This document shows positions 27,707 through 38,899 of a stretch of DNA of 64,000 nt, piece by piece. Position 1 is the first letter of the stretch, and each line of letters begins with the position of its first letter. The position numbers and the translations under genes are program-made. Source of the DNA: Comamonas koreensis (GTDB taxonomy: Bacteria > Pseudomonadota > Gammaproteobacteria > Burkholderiales > Burkholderiaceae_C). Location: the NCBI RefSeq assembly GCF_021026195.1, contig NZ_JAJNCT010000007.1, forward strand, positions 92,934 to 156,933. The letters are read 5' to 3'. The notes beneath the pieces are model-generated. The model saw only the letters and a list, made by a program, of their open reading frames with translations. It was not told where the DNA came from and ran no database searches.

Positions 27707-27806
27707 ATCAACTCTCCTCTTCAGGTTTTGCATCGGCTGGCCCACCACGGCGGCGGCCAGACCCACTACATTCTTGGCATTACGCACCCAGGCACCCTGC
27801 GCAGGC

Positions 27807-29711
<1,905 letters not shown>

Positions 29712-30034
29712 AGGTAGAAGGGGCAGTGCTGGTCTTCGAGAAGAAGGCACGAGCCGTAATGCAGGACAGGCACCCGGGTTGGGACAAATCCTTGAGAAAA
29801 ATCCCCGTGATAGCAAGAACACTGGGGCTTACACTTTCACCTGGGTGACAGTGCTAGCAATTGTAGAAAGCCGGGGATGGGGTTTGGATGCAAAACCTCC
29901 TATGGTTTTCACCTACGCAATATCCGCAGCAGCGCGCACCACTGTGGTGCGGTGGCTTGCCCCGTTGCAGGCAAGCCACTCCAGGCGGGTCAGGGTCGGG
30001 CCTGTTTGTGGTGGCCGGGCTCAGCAATGCGCCA
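29712..30034. promoter_or_regulatory. Intergenic region between iaaA and gsiA
   Basis: 323 bp and no gene seen. AAAACC (29892-29897) and GGTTTT (29904-29909) form a short hairpin without a U tract. TACAAT on the minus strand near 29860 could be a -10 element of a separate gsiA promoter, but no well-spaced -35 was found. Confidence 0.4.
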
Positions 30035-31045
30035 TCAAGCCGGTGCCAATGCCTCGTTGGCATAAATGGCCACCAGCGCCTCGCCGTCGATGCCGATCTG
30101 GCCCCGGTACATGCCTTCGGAGTTGAAGCACAGCGAGACCTCACCGTCGGCGCCCACGGCAATCAGGCCGCCATCGCCACCCAGCGGTGGCAGCACGCGG
30201 TGGATCACCTCGGCCGTGGCCTGGTCCACCGACTCGCCCAGCAGCTCGATGCGCGCCGCCACCGTGTGGGCGGCCGAGCCCCGGATAAAGGCCTCGCCCA
30301 CGCCGGTGCAGGAGACAGCCACCACGCCATGCTTGGCATAGGTGCCTGCACCCACCACGGGCGAGTCGCCGACACGGCCGGGCTTCTTGTTGGTCAGGCC
30401 GCCGGTCGAGGTGGCAGCAGCCAGCTGGCCATGCACATCCAGCACCACGGCGCCGACGGTGCCCATCTTCTTGCGCTCATCCAGCGGCGCGGCCTGGGTC
30501 TGGCTTTGGGCGGTGTGGTCAAGCGCCACCTGCTCACGGCCCGATGCCAGCGCTGCCGCCTGCACGGTGCGCAGCTGGGTCAGGCGCTGCTCGGTCGAGA
30601 ACCAGTCGCGCGCCACCATCTCGCAGCCCTGGGCCTGGGCAAAGCGCTCGGCGGCCTCGCCAATCATGAAAACCGGCCCGCCCGCCTCCATCAGCGCCAG
30701 GGCCGCGCGCACCGGGTTGCGCACGGTGCTGACACCGGCGAGCGATCCACAGGCCAGATCGCGCCCGCGCATTACACAGGCATCCATCTCATGCGTGGCG
30801 TCAGCCGTGAACACGGCGCCGCGCCCGGCGTTGAACAACGGGCATTCTTCCAGCAAACGCACGGCCTCCACGGCCACTTCTTCGGCAGGCGCGCCTGCCG
30901 CCAGTTTTTGCTGCGCGCCTTGCAGCACATCGCGCAAGGCATCGCGGTAGGCCTGCTGTTGCGCGGGGGTGATGGAGGCGCGGGTGATGGTGCCGGCACC
31001 GCCATGGATGGCGATCACGGGACGGAAGGTGGTGGAGGTCGTCAT
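30035..31045 (-). CDS. iaaA: Isoaspartyl peptidase / L-asparaginase (Ntn hydrolase)
   Basis: 336 residues. Plant-type asparaginase that cleaves iso-aspartyl dipeptides. It self-processes before Thr196, in KKMGTVGAVVLD, to give alpha and beta subunits. Also seen: IAIHGGAGTITRA at the start, ECPLFNAGRGAVF, and the beta-subunit blocks ATSTGGLTNKKPGRVGDSPV and GTYAKHGVVAVSCTG. Its position ahead of gsiABCD is the same as in E. coli, which suggests a peptide/glutathione degradation and import unit. Confidence 0.94.
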   Translation of the reverse strand: MTTSTTFRPVIAIHGGAGTITRASITPAQQQAYRDALRDVLQGAQQKLAAGAPAEEVAVEAVRLLEECPLFNAGRGAVFTADATHEMDACVMRGRDLACGSLAGVSTVRNPVRAALALMEAGGPVFMIGEAAERFAQAQGCEMVARDWFSTEQRLTQLRTVQAAALASGREQVALDHTAQSQTQAAPLDERKKMGTVGAVVLDVHGQLAAATSTGGLTNKKPGRVGDSPVVGAGTYAKHGVVAVSCTGVGEAFIRGSAAHTVAARIELLGESVDQATAEVIHRVLPPLGGDGGLIAVGADGEVSLCFNSEGMYRGQIGIDGEALVAIYANEALAPA

Positions 31046-31097
31046 AGTTCTAGGGCCGCTCGCGTCTTGCGCTGCCAGCCGGTTCCAGGTGAATCAA

Positions 31098-31988
31098 TCA
31101 GGAAGAAAGCAGCGGCAGCAGCGCCGCCATAAAGGCCTCGGGCTGCTCGTACTGCACCCAATGGCCGCTGTCAGGCAACCGCACAAAGGCCTGCAGATGG
31201 GGGGTGACCGCACGGTATTGGTGTTCCAGCGCGGGCATATAGCTTTTGTACAGGGCGTCATAAGCGCCATAGATCGCAGCGACCGGGCAGGCGATCTGCG
31301 GCAGCGACTGCGCCAGGATATCGGTGTTGGCCAGGCGCCGGCGTGGCAGGCGATCGCGCAGCACATTGTGCTGGTGCAAGGCCAGGGCCTGGTCGTCGAT
31401 CTTGGTGGCATCCCAGAGCATCAGCGCGCCCAGGTTGTAGCGGTGCATCTCCAGCTGCTCGGCCGGGTCGCGCAGATGGCGCCAGCCCTTCAAGCTGAAC
31501 TGCTTCTCCGGCACCACCCCCATGGCCGGGGCGCCGACCAAGACCAGGCGCTCGACCGCCTGCGGGTAGGCGGCGGTCAGCATGGCCGCGGTCATGCCAC
31601 CGAACGAGAAACCCATCAGCTGACAAGGCAGCAGATCCAGCTGCGCCATGCCGGCATGCAAAGGCGCCAGCATCGCATCGGCATCGGCGCCCTGCGCTGG
31701 CGGGTCGGAATCGCCAAAACCCGGCAGATCGGGCAGCCAGAGCTCATAGCCTTGGGCCAGCAGCGCATCGATATTGCGGATCCAGTGGGTCCAGCTGCCA
31801 CTGCCGCCATGCAGCATCACCAGGGGCAGCCTGCCGGGGCGGCGCTCGCCCCAGGTATGCCAGACCAGGGTCTGGCCCTCATGCTGGGTGGTCCGCCGTG
31901 TCGCCTGGGCCAGCAAGCGCTGGTACAGCGCCGGCAAGGGCGGCAAGGGCGGCAAGCCCGCCGCGCTGCTGTCTAGAACATCCGACAT
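31098..31988 (-). CDS. Alpha/beta-fold hydrolase
   Basis: 296 residues. Seen: LVMLHGGSGSWTHWIRNID (oxyanion HGG loop), WLPDLPGFGDSDPPA, and the nucleophile elbow LMGFSFGGMTAAML with its Ser. Also YGAYDALYKSYMP with the acid and LPDSGHWVQYEQPEAFM with the catalytic His. Substrate unknown; it looks like the general epoxide hydrolase/C-C hydrolase class. It starts 8 bp after the aroQ stop and is followed by iaaA after 52 bp, so it may be in one operon. Confidence 0.85.
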   Translation of the reverse strand: MSDVLDSSAAGLPPLPPLPALYQRLLAQATRRTTQHEGQTLVWHTWGERRPGRLPLVMLHGGSGSWTHWIRNIDALLAQGYELWLPDLPGFGDSDPPAQGADADAMLAPLHAGMAQLDLLPCQLMGFSFGGMTAAMLTAAYPQAVERLVLVGAPAMGVVPEKQFSLKGWRHLRDPAEQLEMHRYNLGALMLWDATKIDDQALALHQHNVLRDRLPRRRLANTDILAQSLPQIACPVAAIYGAYDALYKSYMPALEHQYRAVTPHLQAFVRLPDSGHWVQYEQPEAFMAALLPLLSS

Positions 31989-31996
31989 CGCAAGCC

Positions 31997-32458
31997 TCAG
32001 GCAGCGGGTGCCAGCAGCACCTGGGCCACGGCATCGATCGCAATGCTGTAACCCTGCACACCCAGGCCGCAGATGACGGCCTTGGCGACGGGGGCAATAT
32101 AGGAATGGTGGCGGAAGGCCTCGCGGGCATGCACATTGCTGATGTGCAGCTCGATCACCGGCAGCGCCGCACCCTTGATCGCATCCATCAAGGCCACGCT
32201 GGTGTGGGTGTAGGCGGCGGCATTGAGCACCACGCCGGCCAGTTGGCCTTCGCGCTGCAGCTGGCCCGCCTCGTGCAGCCAGTCGATCAGCGCACCCTCA
32301 TGGTTGCTCTGGTGAAAACGCAGCGCCAGCTGGTTGCGCGCAGCCGCCTGGGTGCAGAGCTGCTCGACATCGGCCAAGGTGTGGGCACCATAGATGGTGG
32401 GCTCGCGCAGACCCAGCAGGTTCAGGTTCGGGCCGTTCAGTACAAAAACAGTTTTCAT
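31997..32458 (-). CDS. aroQ: 3-dehydroquinate dehydratase, type II
   Basis: 153 residues, dodecameric shikimate-pathway enzyme. Seen: VLNGPNLNLLGLREPTIYG with the catalytic Tyr23, FHQSNHEGALIDWLHEA, VLNAAAYTHTSVALMDAI and ELHISNVHAREAFRHHSYIA. All type II signatures are present. The start at 32458 fits family length; the ribosome site (GGAAGC) is weak. Upstream on the same strand is the Tyr/Pro-repeat gene with a terminator in between. Confidence 0.95.
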   Translation of the reverse strand: MKTVFVLNGPNLNLLGLREPTIYGAHTLADVEQLCTQAAARNQLALRFHQSNHEGALIDWLHEAGQLQREGQLAGVVLNAAAYTHTSVALMDAIKGAALPVIELHISNVHAREAFRHHSYIAPVAKAVICGLGVQGYSIAIDAVAQVLLAPAA

Positions 32459-32564
32459 CTCAGCTTCCACAACGGACAACAGCTGTGGATTATCCGAGCA
32501 TTCGGCCTTCCAGCGCACAGCCCAAGCGACAGCGCAGCGCTTGGAGGCCTTGGCCAGCGCACAT

Positions 32565-32588
32565 AAAAAAGCCCTGGCGAGCCAGGGC
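32565..32588 (-). terminator. Terminator after the Tyr/Pro-repeat gene
   Basis: GCCCTGG (32571-32577) pairs with CCAGGGC (32582-32588) with a CGAG loop; six A residues at 32565-32570 give the U tract on the minus strand. Confidence 0.9.
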
Positions 32589-32613
32589 ATGGTTGCTAGC
32601 GCAGCGCGGCTGC

Positions 32614-32961
32614 TCAATAGCGGTAGTAATCGCGGTCGTGGCGATGGTGGCGGTAGTAGCGGCCGGGAGGTGGGCCGTAGTACACGGGCGCTGGGCGGTA
32701 GACCGGTGCGGGGCGGTAGACCACGGCGGGAGGTGGAGGTGCCACATAGACCGGCTGGGGCGCATACACAGGGGGAGGCGCCACATAGACGGGCTGGGGT
32801 GCATACACCGGCGCAGGGGCCACGTACACCGGGGCTGGCACATTGATACCCACCGACCAGGACACCCGGCTGGCATGGGCGCCAGCGCTCATCAGCGCCA
32901 AGCCAGTCAGCACCGCAGCGGCGGCCCAGCGAGAGCCTTGTTTCAGCATCGAGTTGCGCAT
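32614..32961 (-). CDS. Exported Tyr/Pro/Val-repeat protein
   Basis: 115 residues. A signal peptide covers about residues 1-30 (MLKQGSRWAAAAVLTGLALM then SAGAHA). The mature part is a repeat of VYVAPxPVYAPQP units (about residues 40-85), then YRPAPVYRPAPVYYGPPPGR and a His/Arg/Tyr-rich end (HHRHDRDYYRY). AAGGAGATCAAT precedes the ATG at 32961. The pattern resembles secreted virulence-factor-like or PXV-repeat proteins of betaproteobacteria. Function unknown; extracytoplasmic location is inferred. Confidence 0.75.
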   Translation of the reverse strand: MRNSMLKQGSRWAAAAVLTGLALMSAGAHASRVSWSVGINVPAPVYVAPAPVYAPQPVYVAPPPVYAPQPVYVAPPPPAVVYRPAPVYRPAPVYYGPPPGRYYRHHRHDRDYYRY

Positions 32962-33130
32962 ATTGATCTCCTTGCGAGAATCCCTGAAAAATGTCATTGG
33001 ACTTTCAACGCGGCAAGCAGGCAGAAAGATACCAAACGCTCTGCAAATTATGGTTTCAAGACAAGATATCCTGTTGCAAAGCGTAAGTGACATGCCTGAC
33101 CTGGGGTCAGAGCCCCAGAAACCGCAATAC

Positions 33131-33161
33131 GTTCCAGCCATCAGGGTACTCCCTTAGAATA
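33131..33161 (+). promoter_or_regulatory. Probable glnS promoter
   Basis: TTCCAG, 17-nt spacer and TAGAAT end about 8 nt before the glnS ATG. If this is used, the glnS leader would be very short. The -35 is a weak match, and coordinates are approximate. Confidence 0.4.
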
Positions 33162-33168
33162 CACAACT

Positions 33169-34986
33169 ATGAATGCACCTGCCCCGAGCGCTTCGCACAA
33201 CGGTAGTGACGAAGTGGTCAAACCCACCAATTTCCTGCGACAAATCATCGAGTCCGACCTCGAAAAAGGCAGCTATGCCCAGCGCCACTGGGGCGGCTCG
33301 CCTGGCGATGCCCAGCACCACCAGCAAGGCCCTGTCGACCAGGCCAAGATCCGCACCCGCTTCCCCCCCGAGCCCAATGGCTACCTGCACGTGGGCCACG
33401 CCAAGGCCATTTGCCTGAACTTTGGTCTCGCCCGCGACTTTGGCGGCGTCTGCCACCTGCGCTTTGACGACACCAACCCGGAGAAGGAAGACCAGGAGTA
33501 CGTGGACGGCATCATCGATGCCGTGCGCTGGCTCGGCTTCGACTGGAAGGACCCAAGCGGCGAGCAGAACCTGTACTACGCCAGCAACTACTTCGACTTC
33601 ATGCACCGCTGCGCGGTCTACCTGATCGAGCAGGGACTGGCCTATGTGGACGAGCAATCTGCCGAAGAGATGAAGGCCAACCGGGGCGACTTCACGCGCC
33701 CGGGCGTCAACAGCCCCTTCCGCGACCGCAGCGTGGCCGAGAACCTGCAGCGCTTTGCCGACATGAAGGAGGGCAAGCTGCCCGATGGCGCGGCCGTGCT
33801 GCGCGCCAAGATCGACATGACGGCGCCCAACATCAACCTGCGTGATCCTGCGATCTACCGGGTGCGCCATGCCGAGCACCACAACACCGGCAACCAATGG
33901 TGCATCTACCCGATGTACACCTTTGCGCACCCGATCGAGGACGCCTACGAGCACATCACCCACTCGATCTGCACGTTGGAGTTCGAGGACCAGCGTCCCT
34001 TCTATGACTGGTTGCTGGACCACCTGCGTGCCGGTGGCTTGATCGATGCGCCCCAGCCGCGCCAGTACGAGTTCTCGCGCCTGAACCTGACCTATGTGAT
34101 CACCAGCAAGCGCAAGCTCAAGCACCTGGTGGACAACCAACTGGTCAGCGGCTGGGACGACCCACGCATGCCCACCGTCGTCGGCCTGCGCCGCCGTGGC
34201 TACACCCCCGCCTCCATCCGCAATTTCTGCGAGCGCATCGGTGTTACCAAGGACTACGCCTGGATCGACTACGCGACCTTGGACGGCTGCCTGCGCGAAG
34301 ACCTGGAAAACCAGGCCCACCGCGCGATGGTGGTGCTGGACCCGGTCAAGCTGGAGCTGAGCAACTGGGCCGAGGTGTTTGGCAGTGCCGACCACCTGGA
34401 AGCCTGCAGCCTGCCCGCCCTGCCCCACCCGGCAGAAGGCCAGGTCGCCCCTGAGCGCCATTTCACGCTGGGCCGCGAGGTCTGGATCGAGCGCGAAGAC
34501 TTTGCCGAAGTGCCCCCCAAGGGCTACAAGCGCCTGTTCCCTGGTAACAAGGTACGCCTCAAGGGCGGCTATGTGATCGAGTGCACGGGCTGCGAGAAGG
34601 ATGCCGACGGCGTGATCACCAAGGTGCTGGCCACTGTGGTGCCCGACACCAAGAGCGGCACCCCTGGTGCGGACAGCGTCAAGGTCAAGGCCGCCATCAC
34701 CTGGGTGGGCGTGGCCGATGGCGTGCAAGCCGAAGTGCGCCTCTACGACCGTTTGTTCACCGATCCGCAGCCCGATGCCGGCGGCAAGGACTTCCTGGCC
34801 CTTCTCAACCCCGAGAGCCTCAAGGTCGTGACCGCCTATGTCGAGCCTTCGCTGAAGGCGGCGCAGCCCGATGACAAGTTCCAGTTCGAGCGCTTTGGCT
34901 ACTTTGTGGCCGACCGCCACGACCACCGCAGCGACAAGCCGGTGTTCAACAAGATCACCGGCTTGAAGGATTCCTGGGGCAAGTAA
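33169..34986 (+). CDS. glnS: Glutaminyl-tRNA synthetase
   Basis: 605 residues, class I synthetase. Charges tRNA-Gln with glutamine. The HIGH-like motif is in RFPPEPNGYLHVGHAKAICL at about residues 64-83, and the KMSKS-like motif is VITSKRKL at about 310-317. Also FDDTNPEKEDQEYVDGIID and the C-terminal anticodon-binding domain (KGYKRLFPGNKVRLKGGYVI). Full length compared with the family, plus a short N-terminal Ser/Asn-rich lead. It ends in a strong terminator shared with the convergent acyl-CoA synthetase. Confidence 0.96.
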   Translation: MNAPAPSASHNGSDEVVKPTNFLRQIIESDLEKGSYAQRHWGGSPGDAQHHQQGPVDQAKIRTRFPPEPNGYLHVGHAKAICLNFGLARDFGGVCHLRFDDTNPEKEDQEYVDGIIDAVRWLGFDWKDPSGEQNLYYASNYFDFMHRCAVYLIEQGLAYVDEQSAEEMKANRGDFTRPGVNSPFRDRSVAENLQRFADMKEGKLPDGAAVLRAKIDMTAPNINLRDPAIYRVRHAEHHNTGNQWCIYPMYTFAHPIEDAYEHITHSICTLEFEDQRPFYDWLLDHLRAGGLIDAPQPRQYEFSRLNLTYVITSKRKLKHLVDNQLVSGWDDPRMPTVVGLRRRGYTPASIRNFCERIGVTKDYAWIDYATLDGCLREDLENQAHRAMVVLDPVKLELSNWAEVFGSADHLEACSLPALPHPAEGQVAPERHFTLGREVWIEREDFAEVPPKGYKRLFPGNKVRLKGGYVIECTGCEKDADGVITKVLATVVPDTKSGTPGADSVKVKAAITWVGVADGVQAEVRLYDRLFTDPQPDAGGKDFLALLNPESLKVVTAYVEPSLKAAQPDDKFQFERFGYFVADRHDHRSDKPVFNKITGLKDSWGK

Positions 34987-35013
34987 GCGCCAGGGCCTGA
35001 TCCGCTGAACCCA

Positions 35014-35045
35014 AACCCGCCCCAGCTTGCTGCGGCGGGTTTTTT
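35014..35045 (+). terminator. Intrinsic terminator after glnS
   Basis: AACCCGCC (35014-35021) pairs with GGCGGGTT (35034-35041), followed by a T run to 35045. Confidence 0.88.
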
Positions 35046-35053
35046 CATGCGCA

Positions 35054-36700
35054 TCAACTGTCTATGGCATCCGCAGACCCCGCCTGCTTGCGCAGCTCGA
35101 ACTTCTGGATCTTGCCGGTGCTGGTCTTGGGCAGCTCGCCAAACACCACCGCACGCGGGATCTTGAAGCCGGCCAGATGCTTTTTGCAGTGGGCCACGAT
35201 GTCCTCCGCGCTTACCTGCGCGCCAGGCTTGAGCTCCACAAAGGCGCAAGGCGTCTCGCCCCAGCGCGCATCGGGCTTGGCCACCACGGCAACGGCCAGC
35301 ACGGCGGGGTGGCGGTAGAGGACATCCTCGACCTCGATGGACGAGATGTTCTCACCGCCCGAGATGATGATGTCCTTGCTGCGGTCCTTGATCTTGATAT
35401 AGCCATCCGGGTCCTGCACCGCCAGGTCGCCGGTGTGGAACCAGCCACCGCGAAACGCCTCTTGCGTCGCCTCGGGATTTTTCAGGTAGCCCTTCATCGC
35501 GATATTGCCGCGCAGCATGATCTCGCCCATGGTCTGGCCGTCCTGCGGCACGGCCGCCATCGTCTCCGGGTCGCGCACCTGGGCATCGCGCTGCAGGTGG
35601 TAACGCAGGCCCTGCCGGGCATTGAGGCGGGCACGCTCGCCCACATCCATGGCCTGCCAGTCGGGCTGCTGGGCGCAGACCATCACCGGGCCATAGACCT
35701 CGGTCAGCCCATAGACATGGGTCAGGTCAAAGCCCAGCTGCTCCATGCCCTCGATCATCGCTGCTGGCGGCGCGGCACCGGCCACCATGCATTTGACGCC
35801 GGCAGGCACGCCCTCCTTCAACGCTGCAGGCGCGTTGACCAGCAGGCTGTGCACAATCGGCGCGCCGCAGTAGTGGCTCACGCCATGCTGCTTGATCGCC
35901 GCAAAAATGGCCTGCGCATCAACCCGGCGCAGGCAGACATTGACGCCGGCGCGCAGCGCCACCGTCCAGGGAAAGCACCAGCCGTTGCAGTGGAACATCG
36001 GCAAGGTCCACAGGTACACCGCGAACTTGGGCATGTCCCATTCCAGCACGTTGCTGATGGCATTCACGGCCGCGCCCCGGTGGTGGTAGACAACGCCCTT
36101 GGGGTTGCCGGTGGTGCCGCTGGTGTAGTTCAGCGCAATCGCATCCCATTCATCGCCAGGCAGCTGCCAGTCAAAACCGGCATCGCCCTGGGCCAGCAAG
36201 GCCTCGTAGCTCAGGCTGCCCAGCCGTTCGCTGGCCTCGCCGTAGAGCGCATCCTCCACATCCACCAGCAGGATGGGCGTCTGCGATTGGCGCAGCGCCA
36301 AGGCCTTGGCCACGACGCTGGCGTATTCCGGGTCCACGATCAGCGCCTTGGCCTCGCCATGGTCCAACATGAAGGCAATCGTCTGCGGATCCAGCCGGGT
36401 GTTGAGGGTATTGAGCACTGCACCGGCCATCGGCACGCCAAAATGCGCCTCCACCATCGGCGGGGTGTTGGGCAGCATCACCGCCACCGTGTCGTTCTTG
36501 CCAATGCCATGCTGCTGCAAGGCGCTGGCCAGTTGCCTGCAGCGCGCATAGGTTTGCGCCCAGGTCTGGCGCAGTTCGCCGTGGATGATGGCCAGCCGGT
36601 CGGGGTAGACCTCGGCGCTGCGGGCGATGAAGCCCAGCGGGGTCATTGGCGTGTGGTTGGCCCCGTTGCGGGCCAATCCGGTGTCAAAAATGCTGCTCAT
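35054..36700 (-). CDS. Acyl-CoA synthetase (AMP-forming)
   Basis: 548 residues. Activates a carboxylic acid to acyl-adenylate, then acyl-CoA. Seen: the P-loop-like NYTSGTTGNPKGVVYHH, VYGLTEVYGPVMVCA, GGWFHTGDLAVQDPDGYIKI, DRSKDIIISGGENISSIEVE and the C-terminal LPKTSTGKIQKFELRKQAG with the adenylation Lys. The sequence resembles medium-chain acyl-CoA ligases of the AlkK type. Start at MSSIFDTGL (36700) where similarity begins; GAGGAG lies about 11 nt upstream. Substrate not predictable from neighbours. Confidence 0.92.
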   Translation of the reverse strand: MSSIFDTGLARNGANHTPMTPLGFIARSAEVYPDRLAIIHGELRQTWAQTYARCRQLASALQQHGIGKNDTVAVMLPNTPPMVEAHFGVPMAGAVLNTLNTRLDPQTIAFMLDHGEAKALIVDPEYASVVAKALALRQSQTPILLVDVEDALYGEASERLGSLSYEALLAQGDAGFDWQLPGDEWDAIALNYTSGTTGNPKGVVYHHRGAAVNAISNVLEWDMPKFAVYLWTLPMFHCNGWCFPWTVALRAGVNVCLRRVDAQAIFAAIKQHGVSHYCGAPIVHSLLVNAPAALKEGVPAGVKCMVAGAAPPAAMIEGMEQLGFDLTHVYGLTEVYGPVMVCAQQPDWQAMDVGERARLNARQGLRYHLQRDAQVRDPETMAAVPQDGQTMGEIMLRGNIAMKGYLKNPEATQEAFRGGWFHTGDLAVQDPDGYIKIKDRSKDIIISGGENISSIEVEDVLYRHPAVLAVAVVAKPDARWGETPCAFVELKPGAQVSAEDIVAHCKKHLAGFKIPRAVVFGELPKTSTGKIQKFELRKQAGSADAIDS

Positions 36701-36853
36701 GGCGGTGGGTCTCCTCGGCAAACACTGTGCCACAAGCGGCTGACACGAACATTGCGCGCTGTCACGTGACCGATAGCCGAAATTTGCCATTGACCAGGGG
36801 CAGATTGGGGTGGCGCTGCGGCGGCGCAGCCCGGCATGCGCGACAATAGCCGG

Positions 36854-38899
36854 GTGTCCATTCCCCAGTCATTTATCCAGGAGCTGCTCTCCCGCGTCGA
36901 CGTTGTCGACGTGGTCGGCCGCTATGTGCAGCTGAAAAAAGGCGGCGCCAACCTCATGGGGCTGTGCCCTTTCCATGGTGAGAAATCGCCCTCCTTCAGC
37001 GTCAGCCCGTCCAAGCAGTTCTACCACTGCTTTGGCTGTGGCAAAAACGGCAATGCCATCGGTTTTCTGATGGACCACACCGGCATGGGCTTTCGCGAAG
37101 CGGTGACCGATCTGGCCCAGAGCGTGGGCCTGCCGGTGCCCGAGGACGATGTATCGCCCCAGCAGCGCGAGCGCGCCGCGCAGGCGCGCGAAAAACAGGC
37201 CTCGCTCACCGATCTGCTCGAAAAAGCCGGAGACGCCTACCGCAAGCAGCTGTCGCAATCGCCCAAGGCGATCGCCTACCTCAAGGGCCGGGGCGTCAGC
37301 GGCATCACCGCCAAGCGCTTTGGCCTGGGCTATGCGCCCGAAGGCTGGCGCAGCCTCGCCAGCATCTTCCCCGCCTATGACGATGCCAAGCTGGTCGAAT
37401 GTGGCCTGGTGATTGAATCCGACGACGGCGAAGGCAAACGCTACGACCGCTTTCGTGACCGGGTGATGTTCCCGATCCGCAATATCAAGGGCGAATGCAT
37501 TGGCTTTGGCGGCCGGGTATTTGGCGATGAAAAGCCCAAGTACCTGAACTCGCCCGAAACCCCGGTCTTCCACAAGGGCCGCGAGCTCTATGGCCTGTTC
37601 GAGGCCCGCACCGCCATCCGCGAGCATGGCTATGTGCTGGTGACCGAAGGCTACATGGATGTGGTGGCGCTGGCTCAACTGGGCTTTCCGAATGCGGTCG
37701 CCACCTTGGGCACCGCCTGCACGCCTGACCATGTGCACAAGCTGTTCCGCTTTACCGATACCGTGGTCTTCAGCTTTGACGGCGATGCCGCCGGCCGCCG
37801 CGCCGCCCGCAAGGCACTGGACGGCGCACTGCCCTACGCCAGCGACACGCGCAGCATCAAGTTTCTGTTTCTGCCAGCCGAGCATGATCCGGACAGCTTT
37901 GTGCGCGAGTACGGCGCCGACGCCTTTGCCCGCCATGTGCATGACGCCACGCCGCTGTCGCGCTTCCTGCTCGAAGCGGCCAGCGAGCTCTGCGACCTGG
38001 GCCAGGCCGAGGGTCGGGCACGCATGTCCAGCAACGCGCGCCCGCTCTGGAACCTGCTGCCCGATGGCGCCCTCAAGCGCCAGCTGCTTGGCGAGATCGC
38101 CGACAAGGCCCAGTTGCCCGCAGCCGAGCTGGAAGGCCTGTGGCAAAAGACCACGGCCCAGGAGCAGGCCCGCCAAGGCGGTGGCAGCCAGGCAGCGGCC
38201 AGCAGCGGGCCACGCCATGCCCCCGCCTGGGATGCCCCGCAGACGGGTACCGACAGCATGCCCGCCTATGGCGATGCGCCGCCCTGGGGCGGCGACACCG
38301 CCATGGACCGCTACCCCGGCCAGCGCAACGAAAGCTTTGGCGAGCCGCGCAGCCCCCATGGCGGCGGCAACGGCTACACCAAGCGCAGCGGCGAATGGCG
38401 CCCGGGCCAGGGCGGCCGCAAAGGCGGCTGGCAGGCCCGGCCCGAGCCGCAACCGCCGATGCCCAGTGTGGCGGTGACCCGCGAAGACCAGGCCGCGCGC
38501 CTGCTGCTGTCGCACATGGCCTTTCTGGAGAATTTCTCGCCCGAAGATGCCGCCACCTTGGCCCAGTTGCCGGCCCCCCACGGCCCGCTGTTTGCCTGGG
38601 TGGAGCAGCAGTTTCTGGCCCATGGCGCCCAATCCTGGGCAGTGCTGCGCGAGCATATGCGCGGCCATGCCATCGAGGTCTTTGCCACCGAACTGATGCG
38701 GGGCCAGCACGCGCAGATCGACGGCCCGCTCGACGAGATCCGTGCCGAGCTGCGCGACTCGCTCAGCCGCATCGTGCTCGACCAGCTCGAAGAGCAAAAC
38801 CGCCAGTTGGTCAGCCAGGCCTCCGACCCGCAGGCGCTGCGCCGCTACCAGAGCAATTTCCACCGTATCGGCCTGCTCAAACGCCAGGTCAACAAATAG
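36854..38899 (+). CDS. dnaG: DNA primase
   Basis: 681 residues. Makes RNA primers for replication. Zinc-binding domain with Cys38, His41, Cys59 and Cys62 (GLCPFHGEKSPSF, FYHCFGCGKNGNAIG). The primase core has VLVTEGYMDVVALAQLGFPN, with the TOPRIM Glu, and FSFDGDAAGRRAARKAL. The C-terminal helicase-interaction domain is joined by a Gly/Pro/Arg-rich linker of about 110 residues. The start is GTG at 36854, giving the usual SIPQSFIQELL N-terminus; an ATG at 36836 is in frame. dnaG lies before rpoD, as in the macromolecular synthesis operon. Confidence 0.95.
   Translation: MSIPQSFIQELLSRVDVVDVVGRYVQLKKGGANLMGLCPFHGEKSPSFSVSPSKQFYHCFGCGKNGNAIGFLMDHTGMGFREAVTDLAQSVGLPVPEDDVSPQQRERAAQAREKQASLTDLLEKAGDAYRKQLSQSPKAIAYLKGRGVSGITAKRFGLGYAPEGWRSLASIFPAYDDAKLVECGLVIESDDGEGKRYDRFRDRVMFPIRNIKGECIGFGGRVFGDEKPKYLNSPETPVFHKGRELYGLFEARTAIREHGYVLVTEGYMDVVALAQLGFPNAVATLGTACTPDHVHKLFRFTDTVVFSFDGDAAGRRAARKALDGALPYASDTRSIKFLFLPAEHDPDSFVREYGADAFARHVHDATPLSRFLLEAASELCDLGQAEGRARMSSNARPLWNLLPDGALKRQLLGEIADKAQLPAAELEGLWQKTTAQEQARQGGGSQAAASSGPRHAPAWDAPQTGTDSMPAYGDAPPWGGDTAMDRYPGQRNESFGEPRSPHGGGNGYTKRSGEWRPGQGGRKGGWQARPEPQPPMPSVAVTREDQAARLLLSHMAFLENFSPEDAATLAQLPAPHGPLFAWVEQQFLAHGAQSWAVLREHMRGHAIEVFATELMRGQHAQIDGPLDEIRAELRDSLSRIVLDQLEEQNRQLVSQASDPQALRRYQSNFHRIGLLKRQVNK

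Noticed and set aside
29892..29909. Riboswitch ahead of gsiA
   Set aside because: Only one short hairpin is visible; no conserved aptamer core of any class I know.
32700..32860. CRISPR-like short repeats
   Set aside because: The repeats are in frame, contiguous and encode a Tyr/Pro protein with a signal peptide; there are no spacers and no cas genes.
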